A DNA stretch of 64,000 bases, from the NCBI GenBank assembly GCA_021325555.1, contig JAJPGY010000021.1, positions 1-64,000 of the forward strand. Reading direction: 5' to 3'. The stretch is from Pseudomonadota bacterium (GTDB lineage Bacteria; Cyanobacteriota; Vampirovibrionia; Obscuribacterales; Obscuribacteraceae). Under the pieces are notes generated by a model, which ran no database searches, was not told the DNA's origin, and saw only the letters and a list, made by a program, of their open reading frames with translations. Positions 1 through 7,147 of the stretch are shown here, in pieces (position 1 is the stretch's first letter; the number at the start of each line of letters is the position of its first letter). The position numbers and the translations under genes were made by a program.

Positions 1-380
<380 letters not shown>

Positions 381-409
381 AAATTCATTGGTGAATTAGA
401 CAAGCGCAT

Positions 410-456
410 GCAATGCGCCCCTGCGAGATGTGAGGGCGCCTGCAGGGGCGGATTGC
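410..456 (+). other. 23S-5S spacer stem (probable rRNA processing hairpin)
   Basis: Bases 410-424 pair with 442-456 over 15 positions with one mismatch. This makes a long hairpin just after the 23S end. A second hairpin at about 494-526 (CAGGG.../...CCCTG with an inner CGGTGAT/ATCACCG arm) stands before the 5S. They are probably recognised by RNase III-like processing enzymes; that role is inferred from position. No tRNA gene lies in the spacer. Confidence 0.5.
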
Positions 457-533
457 ATCCGCCCGCGCGTCAGAGATACTCAATATGCAGTTTCCAGGGT
501 ACGGTGATATCCATCACCGGAGCCCTGAAAGGT

Positions 534-650
534 TCTTGGTGCCAAAGCGACCGGAACACACCCGTTCCCATCCCGAACACGACGGTAAAGACGGTCAGCA
601 GCGACAATACTTGGCGGGAGACTGCCTGGGAAGATAGCCCGGTGCCAGGA
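534..650 (+). rRNA. rrf: 5S ribosomal RNA
   Basis: This is a 117-base 5S rRNA. It has the conserved CCCATCCCGAAC block at about 570-581 and the GGGAAGATAGC segment near the 3' end. The 5' ten bases (534-543) pair fully with the last ten (641-650), counting G-U pairs, which forms helix I and fixes both ends. It follows 23S by about 150 bases and is followed at once by a terminator. Confidence 0.95.
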
Positions 651-656
651 GTTATG

Positions 657-690
657 AAACCCACGAGGTAACACCTCGTGGGTTTCTTTT
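657..690 (+). terminator. rho-independent terminator of the rRNA operon
   Basis: A 13-bp perfect stem (657-669 with 673-685), an AAC loop and a trailing T-rich tract end the rRNA operon. The hairpin is almost identical to the one at 3239-3277 apart from one compensated base pair. Confidence 0.9.
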
Positions 691-736
691 CAGCCGTGCG
701 ACAATTACCTGAAACTCGGGGAGAGGAGTCCGTTAT

Positions 737-2110
737 ATGCGAGCGGCAGAGGCAAGGATCAACCGCGAGCGCCTGAACGCATTGCTCAGGAGGGAGCAGG
801 AGCGGTTTGTTGCTGAGCACCCCCGATCGCGCGAGCTGTATGAGCGGGCAAAGGGAAGCCTGCTTTCAGGCGTCCCTATGCACTGGATGGTGAAGTGGGC
901 AGGGACGTTTCCGATCTTCGTCCAGAAGGCGATCGGATCGCGATTCACCTGCGTGGACGGTCGCGAGTATGTTGATCTTTGCCTGGGTGATACCGGGGCG
1001 ATGACAGGGCATTCTCCAGCTCCCGTCGTCGAGGCGATTATCGATCAGGCACGGCGCGGGCTGACGTTCATGCTTCCCACCGAAAACTCGATCTGGGTCG
1101 CCGAGGAGCTGAGCCGCCGGTTTGGACTCCCCTGCTGGCAGATGGCAATGACGGCTACCGATGCCAATCGCTTCTCAATCCGGCTCGCGCGCCGGATTAC
1201 CGGGCGCAAACTGGTTCTCGTTTTCAACTGGTGCTATCACGGCACCGTCGATGAGACGTTCATTACGCTGTCGGACGGCCGTCCGACGGCACGCAGAGGT
1301 AATTTAGGACCGCCGGTCGATCCGGCAATTACTACGAAGGTGGTGGAGTTCAATGATATCCCGGCGCTGGAAGCCGCGCTCAGCCCGGGCGATGTGGCAT
1401 GCGTGCTTGCCGAGCCGGTCATGACCAATATCGGAATTGTCCATCCGGAGCCGGGATTCCATGATGCTCTGCGCGCGATTACCAGGCGCACCGGAACGCT
1501 TCTCGTCATTGACGAGACTCACACAATTTGTGCTGGACCTGGGGGCTATACCAGGGCTCATGGGCTCGACCCCGACATGCTTACGCTCGGAAAGCCGATT
1601 GCAGGCGGGGTCCCAGCGGCCGTGTACGGCTTCAGCGAAGAAGTTGCCGGGCTCGTGTCCCGGAGCATTAATGTCGAGGATTGCGACACTGGTGGTATCG
1701 GCGGTACGCTGGCGGGTAACGCGCTGGCTACGGCGGCGATGCGTGCAACGCTCGAGCATGTCCTGACCCAGGAGGCTTACGACCTGGCAATTCCTTTGTG
1801 TGATCGATTTGTCGCCGGCGTGGAGACCGTCATCGAAGGCAAGGGGTTGCCGTGGATCGTGCAAAGGCTCGGGTGCCGGGCTGAGTACTGGTTCAGATCG
1901 ACCGCTCCGCGAAACGGGGCTGAAGCGGCGGCGGCTGCTGACTTCGTGCTCGATCAGTATATGCATCTTGCCGCGTTGAATCGGGGTATCCTGATGACGC
2001 CATTCCACAATATGGCCCTCATTTCGCCTGCTACAACCGAAGCGGATATCGATCAACATACGAGCGTTTTCCGCGAGAGCGTGGAACAACTGCTCATTAA
2101 CGCCGGCTAG
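737..2110 (+). CDS. class III (HemL-like) PLP-dependent aminotransferase
   Basis: The 457-residue product is a fold-type I, class III aminotransferase related to glutamate-1-semialdehyde aminomutase. The PLP lysine is expected at K286 in the GKPIAGG motif, and the cofactor-binding aspartate lies in VIDETHT. The position where true HemL has an SGTEA motif reads ATDAN here. I therefore call it an aminotransferase of unknown substrate and not HemL. The start ATG is preceded by a GAGAGGAG ribosome site ending about 8 bases upstream. It stands alone directly after the rRNA terminator. The length is normal for the family. Family membership is firm; the substrate is not known. Confidence 0.85.
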   Translation: MRAAEARINRERLNALLRREQERFVAEHPRSRELYERAKGSLLSGVPMHWMVKWAGTFPIFVQKAIGSRFTCVDGREYVDLCLGDTGAMTGHSPAPVVEAIIDQARRGLTFMLPTENSIWVAEELSRRFGLPCWQMAMTATDANRFSIRLARRITGRKLVLVFNWCYHGTVDETFITLSDGRPTARRGNLGPPVDPAITTKVVEFNDIPALEAALSPGDVACVLAEPVMTNIGIVHPEPGFHDALRAITRRTGTLLVIDETHTICAGPGGYTRAHGLDPDMLTLGKPIAGGVPAAVYGFSEEVAGLVSRSINVEDCDTGGIGGTLAGNALATAAMRATLEHVLTQEAYDLAIPLCDRFVAGVETVIEGKGLPWIVQRLGCRAEYWFRSTAPRNGAEAAAAADFVLDQYMHLAALNRGILMTPFHNMALISPATTEADIDQHTSVFRESVEQLLINAG

Positions 2111-2170
2111 GACCCCAACGGCCCTGGTTAAGCCATTGGGAGGCGCCATCGATATGGAGTGGCGACAAGA

Positions 2171-3221
2171 ATGACGATGTCCCGCAAAATCGCATGTGCG
2201 TCCATTGCTCTTTCGCTTTTTGCATCGAGCCTGTTCAATTGCGTTCTAGCGGCGCCGGCTGACAACGTATCCGGTGCGGAGGAAACAGGCTCGAAGCTGC
2301 CGAAGATCAACGATTATGCGTTTGTGCAGGACGGCGAGCCGTATCAAAAATTGCGCATGCCGGTTTGTGAGCGGATTCCCAAGGGGGTGCAGCCGGACGG
2401 GATGGTGCTGGCTATTCACGGTCTGACCCTCCATGGCAAACGCTACGAACTTTTGGGCAAGGCTTGCGCCAGTACTGGTGTGTACTTCGTTGCGCCCGAC
2501 ATGAGGGGATTTGGCATGTGTCGAGCCGACACGAATGACAAGTACGGCCGGCGCAAGATCAACTATGACAGGAGCTACGATGATCTGTCCGGACTGGTGT
2601 CCTGTCATCGTAATCGGTGAAAGCCTGGGTGCGACAATGGCCTTGCGCGTGGCGGCGGGACATCCGGAGTCAGTAAGCGGGGTAATTATCTCCGGTCCAC
2701 CGGCGCGAATAAATCCACTGATGTTCTTCTACCCCAGCAACATGTGGCAGGGGATCCTCGCCGTGCTTGTAAGCCCTCGCGGCCATATGAAGCTGACCGC
2801 ATTCATGACGAAGCTCGTCTCCAACAACAAGTTGATCGGGCAAGAGATGTTGGACGACCCGCTGGTGGCCAAGAAGCTGACGATCTTTGAGTTGCTCAAG
2901 ACCCAGGCATTTTGCGGCAAAACAGTCAAGTATGCCAGAGGGCTGGCACCAGATACGCCACTACTCATACTGCAAGGCAGCCAGGACTATTGCGTTGTTC
3001 CCGACGCAATTGTGAAGATTGCGAAGAAGGTCCGCTCTGCCGATCAAACCATGCGCTGGCTGGGCAACCACGGGCACCTCTTGCTGGAGACGAATTACAT
3101 TCGCGCCCAGACCGTCAACGCGCTGGTCGACTGGGCCGACGAGATCGATCCTGCACACAAGCTGGAGCTGGAAGCCATGCAGCAACTGATCCGTAAGCTG
3201 GGCGGCAAAAGCGAGGATTGA
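2171..3221 (+). pseudogene. exported alpha/beta hydrolase (monoglyceride-lipase-like), frameshifted
   Basis: Two reading frames together make one serine hydrolase. The first frame (to 2620) has a signal peptide (hydrophobic stretch ending near CVLAAPA) and the oxyanion-side motif AIHGLTLHG, and runs to YDDLSGL. The second frame (from about 2597 to 3221) carries the nucleophile elbow GESLG, the acid in LILQGSQD and the histidine in GNHGH. Between the DDL motif and the elbow there are about 11 residues, where relatives usually have about 20. A deletion of a non-multiple of three bases near 2600 fits better than a simple one-base slip. It may be a true pseudogene or an assembly error. ATG 2171 is chosen because GGAG lies 11 bases before it; GTG 2159 is an alternative. 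Confidence 0.8.
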
Positions 3222-3238
3222 TGTCCAATTGGCAATTC

Positions 3239-3277
3239 GCAACCCACGGGGTAACACCCCGTGGGTTGCCGATTTTG
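3239..3277. terminator. bidirectional rho-independent terminator
   Basis: GCAACCCACGGGGT (3239-3252) pairs perfectly with its inverse at 3256-3269 around an AAC loop, followed by GATTTT. It lies between the rightward hydrolase and the leftward pilin-like gene and can serve both. Confidence 0.8.
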
Positions 3278-3330
3278 TGCCCGGACGGAATCTGGCGCAC
3301 CGTTTCTCTTGCCCGAAGCAGCGAACGCTC

Positions 3331-3852
3331 CTAGCTGAACAGGTTGGCGTCGCGTGCGGAGGCGACCAGCCAGTTGATGACGCCGGGGGTCGCCAGCCCG
3401 CCGGTGACGCCGGCGCAGCCGAACAGGACGCGCTTCATGGCATCCTGAGTTCCGGCGGCCATGTGCATGAAGCCCATGATCATGGTCGGGCCGCCCCAGG
3501 CGATTCCCAGGATCTCCATGCCGTTGGCGACGATGTTCAGCAACGCCTCCAGGTTGGCGAGGCAGTTCACGCGCACGGTTCCGCCCGTGTTGATACCCAT
3601 CACAACCGTTGCGTCCCCGGCTTGCGGCCCGATCGTCCCCAGGGTCGCTCCCTGCAGCATCGGCGCCTGACCGCCCATCACCGTATTGGTCTGGCTGCCC
3701 GTTATGGGCGTCGAGCGCATCTGAGTTCCCGCGTCGCCGGCGGAGAAAGCATCGGTCGCCTGCGCAAAGGCAGGCACGCTTGCCGAGCAGCCGATGAGCA
3801 CGGCCATGGTCAGACCGAACGTGGAAAAAGCATTAGTAAAAGAAGTACGCAT
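3331..3852 (-). CDS. small exported protein with two membrane segments, TrbC/VirB2 pilin-like
   Basis: This 173-residue protein starts at ATG 3852, seven bases after a strong AAGGAGG site. A signal peptide ends at about residue 31 (SVPAFA). A Gly/Thr-rich segment follows (LQGATLGTIGPQAGDA), then RVNCLANLEA. Two hydrophobic segments come next (about residues 104-131 and 143-165), separated by a short polar turn (GTQDAMKR). The layout resembles TrbC/VirB2-type pilins, but that is a shape comparison only. The protein ends NWLVASARDANLFS. The N-terminal Gly-rich block and this end motif both recur in the VIT-domain protein at 7148-8974. The upstream control region is shared with that gene too. 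No conjugation genes are nearby. Confidence 0.75.
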   Translation of the reverse strand: MRTSFTNAFSTFGLTMAVLIGCSASVPAFAQATDAFSAGDAGTQMRSTPITGSQTNTVMGGQAPMLQGATLGTIGPQAGDATVVMGINTGGTVRVNCLANLEALLNIVANGMEILGIAWGGPTMIMGFMHMAAGTQDAMKRVLFGCAGVTGGLATPGVINWLVASARDANLFS

Positions 3853-3898
3853 AACAAGCCTCCTTGGATAAGATTGGTGTCGCCCTTCAGTTGGCGCC

Positions 3899-3963
3899 AT
3901 CTTACGGGTGGCGGGGGTCAAAGTCATCGACCAAGCGTCACGACGTGACCGTGACGATCGTCA
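3899..3963 (-). promoter_or_regulatory. control region of the pilin-like gene: palindrome plus conserved box and -10-like element
   Basis: Reading leftward there is the 12-bp palindrome TGACGATCGTCA (3952-3963), an inverted repeat GTCACG/CGTGAC (3937-3949), the block TGACGCTTGGTCGATG (3925-3940) and a TAAGAT hexamer (3899-3904) 47 bases before the ATG. The palindrome, the block and the hexamer recur with almost the same spacing before the gene at 7148. Confidence 0.6.
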
Positions 3964-4019
3964 TGCTTGCTGGCGTATAGGGGGCTGCGAATGCGGTACT
4001 GACCGGCTCTACGGCTGTT

Positions 4020-5021
4020 TCAGCTTGCAGCAACCTCTTCCGATTTCAGGGTGTCGACCAAGTCCGTGATCGTTTCTAACTCTGCAGAAGAGAGATCGAC
4101 ACTGGCGGCCCGGGCGTTCTCTTCCGCCTGGGCCGCGTCTCTTGCGCCGACAATGGCGGCCGTTATCCCGGGCTGATTGATGGTCCAGCTCAACACCAGC
4201 TGCCCGAGCGTTGCTTTGTGGGCTTCGGCAATCGGTTTGATCTTCTCGAGGAAGGCGTTGACGCGCCTTATGTTCTCGGGTTGGAAGTGTACTTGCGTCG
4301 CCCGGTGATCGCCGGGCGGGAACTTGTGGTCCGGCTTGAACTTGCCGGTCAGCAAGCCGCGCTGCAACGGGCTGTAAACGATGACGCCTATGTTGTGCTC
4401 GCGGCAGTACGGCAGAACATCCTTTTCTATGTCCCGCAGAACCATGCTGTATGGCGGCTGGTCGGAGGCGATCGGCACCAGCGAGGAAGCAGCCCTTATG
4501 TCGTCAACGGTGAAGTTGCTGACGCCCGCCGCGCGAATCTTGCCCTCCTTGAGGAGCTGGGCGACAGCCTCCATCGTCTCCTCCACCGGTGTAGTGTGAT
4601 CGCGCCAGTGGCACTGGTACAGGTCTATGTAATCCGTTTTCAACCGGCGCAGGCTGGCTTCGCATTCGCGGATGACACTTTGTTTTCTGGCGTTGAGGTA
4701 GATCTTGTACCGCTTGCCGCCCTCGTCGAGATCGAAGAAATGCTCTCCTACCCCCGAATCCCAGGCCATGCAGTACTTGGTGAGGATCTGGACCTTGTCC
4801 CGCTGCCCGGCAACGGCTCTGCCGACGATCTCCTCGCTGCGGCCGAATCCATATATAGGCGCGGTGTCGATGGTCGTCACCCCCAGCTCGATCGAGCGGC
4901 GGATCGCCTCGACGGATTTCCGCTCATCCGTTCCGCCCCACATGGTGCCGCCAATCGCCCAGGCGCCAAGGGTAATTGCCGAGATCTTTATATCGCTGCT
5001 GCCCAATTGCCGGTATTGCAC
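4020..5021 (-). CDS. aldo/keto reductase
   Basis: A 333-residue NADPH-dependent aldo/keto reductase. The catalytic tetrad is visible: Asp52 and Tyr57 in IDTAPIYG, Lys82 in LTKYC, and His138 in YQCHWRD. The C-terminal cofactor part is present (AAIVGARDAAQAEEN). It is close to the AKR group often annotated as general stress protein 69/YhdN-like. The start is GTG 5021 after a GAGGGG site about nine bases away. The gene stands alone. The natural carbonyl substrate cannot be read from sequence. Confidence 0.92.
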   Translation of the reverse strand: MQYRQLGSSDIKISAITLGAWAIGGTMWGGTDERKSVEAIRRSIELGVTTIDTAPIYGFGRSEEIVGRAVAGQRDKVQILTKYCMAWDSGVGEHFFDLDEGGKRYKIYLNARKQSVIRECEASLRRLKTDYIDLYQCHWRDHTTPVEETMEAVAQLLKEGKIRAAGVSNFTVDDIRAASSLVPIASDQPPYSMVLRDIEKDVLPYCREHNIGVIVYSPLQRGLLTGKFKPDHKFPPGDHRATQVHFQPENIRRVNAFLEKIKPIAEAHKATLGQLVLSWTINQPGITAAIVGARDAAQAEENARAASVDLSSAELETITDLVDTLKSEEVAAS

Positions 5022-5261
5022 GGAAGCTTACCCCTCAAAAACCGCTCACGGGAACTCAGACAAGATCGTCCATTATGGAAAGTCGCTGGGTAGTTGTATT
5101 TAATCAGGCGGCAACAATTTTTCACGAGGCGTGTCACGCCATTTCCACGATTCCCCGGTAACCTTGCGCCAGCGGACTCAAAGAGTCACTTACTACATGA
5201 CACGGGCTGCTTCTTGAGCCGCAAGGGCGGCTGCTCGTGAGGACAGCGAGGATAGAAAGCA

Positions 5262-6029
5262 ATGATTCAAGAGAGACAGGCTGAGCACAGCGAACCGGCG
5301 GCGCTCGGCGGCCCGCAGCCGGCTGGTCCCAGCATGGGCACCCTCGATCGCGCGGAGGTGGGCGCCATTTTGCGCGCCGACAATGAGCGGCGTATGCAGG
5401 CAGCGAGCCCTTATCTCAACGGTTTCAGCATCGGGGGCGAAACGATGCTCTGCCAGGCACCGGTCCAGCGCGACCCCAACGTAGCAACTGACTCAGCCGC
5501 CCCGGTGCTTGCAGCAAACAGCGCGGTAAAGACCGCCAGCCGCCTGGCAAATGCCGCCAGGGTCGCCGGGGCGGACGCTCCCAGGATTCCAGCCTTGCCC
5601 AGCAACCCCGGGGCGGGGGTGATGGAATATACGCCGGGCGGGCAGGCCCTCCGGCTGGGCACTCCGACCGGGCTTGTCGAAGGGGTGCACAGGCCGGCCG
5701 CCAATGTGTTCACCAGGGTAGCCATCGAAGGGCTGTCCGGAAGCGGGAGCAGGCCGGCGGAATGGAATCACATGGGTTCAGCGACCATGCCGGCGGGAAT
5801 GTTCTCCAGGACGCCGGATGTCACCTTCCGGATTGACTACCGCGGGCGCGGGCTGGAGGCCGTAAGCGTCCCGATTCCACCGGTCAGCGGCGGGCAGCGG
5901 GTCGACTTCTATCAGAACGGCCACCAGATTCAAGCCCGCTCGGGCAGGGACACGTATACGCTCTATCGAACGACCAATTCCATCCTGCCCGACTGGATGG
6001 CGGCCGGCTGGGAGTGGCGCAAGAACTAG
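5262..6029 (+). CDS. hypothetical protein, 255 residues
   Basis: I do not recognise this family. It has no signal peptide or membrane segment. The N-terminal half is Ala/Pro/Gly-rich and probably flexible. The last 80 residues look folded, alternating hydrophobic and polar (FRIDYRGRGLEAVSVPIP, DTYTLYRTTNSILPDWMAAGWEWRKN). The start ATG follows a GAGGA site about 11 bases upstream. The 240 bases before it (5022-5261) hold the divergent promoter region shared with the aldo/keto reductase and a small hairpin (AGCCGC/GCGGCT near 5219-5234); nothing else is seen there. Confidence 0.7.
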   Translation: MIQERQAEHSEPAALGGPQPAGPSMGTLDRAEVGAILRADNERRMQAASPYLNGFSIGGETMLCQAPVQRDPNVATDSAAPVLAANSAVKTASRLANAARVAGADAPRIPALPSNPGAGVMEYTPGGQALRLGTPTGLVEGVHRPAANVFTRVAIEGLSGSGSRPAEWNHMGSATMPAGMFSRTPDVTFRIDYRGRGLEAVSVPIPPVSGGQRVDFYQNGHQIQARSGRDTYTLYRTTNSILPDWMAAGWEWRKN

Positions 6030-6040
6030 GCAGACGCCGA

Positions 6041-6451
6041 TTATTTGCGCCAGATGATGATCTGCGGGTGCCTCACGCGTGCGTGGGGCACCGCTTGACC
6101 GCGGCTATGCGCTTGCATTCTTCTGCGCGCTTGTTGACGCCGTGCCCTCAGCACAGGCAGCAGTACCGCATCTTCGTCCGGCGTCAGGTGCCCGGTTTCG
6201 GCTTCCAGCGCCATTGCCTGACTGCGGTTCTGCCCCGGAAAGAGATTGTCGTTTTCCAGCAACAGTTGCGTCTCGGGAAGGACCGCTGCCGGTGGAAGCC
6301 GGGTGGGGCTCGGGCTGCCGTATCGTCTGGCGTGTATTGCAGCCGGTGGTTGACGCCTGCCGTGCGCGGCCGCCGGTGTGTCAGTGCCCGCGCCGATGAA
6401 GCAAACGCCTGCCGCTATCATTGTCGTGCAAAGTAGAAATGTGCTATTCAT
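6041..6451 (-). CDS. small exported hypothetical protein
   Basis: A 136-residue frame starts at ATG 6451 with a purine-rich GATGAGGATG upstream and a believable signal peptide (about residues 1-29, ending TPAAAHG). The mature part is Arg/Pro/Gln-rich with no domain I recognise. It is convergent with the 255-residue gene, 12 bases from its stop. A competing rightward frame through the same DNA lacks a start signal and is judged a shadow. Confidence is limited by the low-complexity composition. Confidence 0.45.
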   Translation of the reverse strand: MNSTFLLCTTMIAAGVCFIGAGTDTPAAAHGRRQPPAAIHARRYGSPSPTRLPPAAVLPETQLLLENDNLFPGQNRSQAMALEAETGHLTPDEDAVLLPVLRARRQQARRRMQAHSRGQAVPHARVRHPQIIIWRK

Positions 6452-6505
6452 AACGGATCACATCCTCATCTTAGCCCCGTTTCTGCTGCTGCGCATCTGC
6501 TGTCT

Positions 6506-7003
6506 ATGTTGAGAACTCTATCGCCGTTGCTGATGATCCTCTTGCTGTCCGGACCGGCAGTGCCGGCGGCGCGATGCCGCACGCAAAACATCACCAGACA
6601 ACAGGTGATGAACAGCAGCTTTCCTCTGCCCGGACTGCAATCGGGCTACACGATGATCCGATTTAAGGACGGCATCAACAAGGAAAACGATGCGGGCATA
6701 TCCGAGATGGATATCGGAATGCTTGATGGCAAGCCGGCCGCAGTCGTGTTCGTCGCCTGGTCCACCGGTGGCACCGGGGTGTGGGAGGTGCTCGGCTTGT
6801 ATCGGCTCGTCGAGGGGCGGCCCCGGTGCGTGGGATGGTATGACCTCGAGGACAGGGCTCAAGTCAACAGTCTCAAGATTCGCAACAACCAGGTTTTGCT
6901 GGACTGGGTGAGGCATAAGGACACGGATCCGGCGTCAATGCCCTCGCTGCATACTCTGACCAGGCTGAAATCAACCGATTTCCGAACCCCGCAGCGAGGC
7001 TAG
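6506..7003 (+). CDS. exported hypothetical protein, 165 residues
   Basis: The protein begins with a clear signal peptide (MLRTLSPLLMILLLSGPAVPAA). The mature domain of about 140 residues is rich in beta-type segments (MDIGMLDGKPAAVVFVAWSTGGTGVWEVLGLYRL, VNSLKIRNNQVLLDWV). This resembles small periplasmic proteins that wrap a single beta-sandwich domain. No family is recognised. It runs in the same direction as the VIT-domain gene, and the control region at 7027-7098 separates the two. Confidence 0.7.
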   Translation: MLRTLSPLLMILLLSGPAVPAARCRTQNITRQQVMNSSFPLPGLQSGYTMIRFKDGINKENDAGISEMDIGMLDGKPAAVVFVAWSTGGTGVWEVLGLYRLVEGRPRCVGWYDLEDRAQVNSLKIRNNQVLLDWVRHKDTDPASMPSLHTLTRLKSTDFRTPQRG

Positions 7004-7026
7004 AAGATAATGTTGCGGTCCACTTC

Positions 7027-7098
7027 GGGATCCATGACGATCGTCATGGATCCCAGTGACGTTTGGTCGATGTGCTGAAGGTACGCGGTCACTAGAAT
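7027..7098 (+). promoter_or_regulatory. 28-bp perfect palindrome and promoter-like block before the VIT-domain gene
   Basis: Bases 7027-7054 are a perfect 28-bp palindrome centred on TGACGATCGTCA (7035-7046). The block GTGACGTTTGGTCGATG (7056-7072) and a TAGAAT hexamer (7093-7098) follow, 49 bases before the chosen ATG. The core palindrome, block and hexamer match those before the pilin-like gene with a single one-base gap. The palindrome has no loop or T-run, so an operator is more likely than a terminator. Confidence 0.6.
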
Positions 7099-7147
7099 GG
7101 CGGTAAGGCTGGACAGCAAGCCGTTCCCCATGCGAGAGGTGATTCTC

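Noticed and set aside
6014..6436. A rightward 140-residue gene opposite the small exported protein
   Set aside because: It starts inside the previous gene, has no ribosome site and an Arg/Cys-rich composition typical of a shadow frame.
7029..7052. The palindrome after the 165-residue gene as a terminator
   Set aside because: It is loop-free, has no T-run, and its core is conserved before another gene on the opposite strand at the same distance from the start, which fits an operator better.
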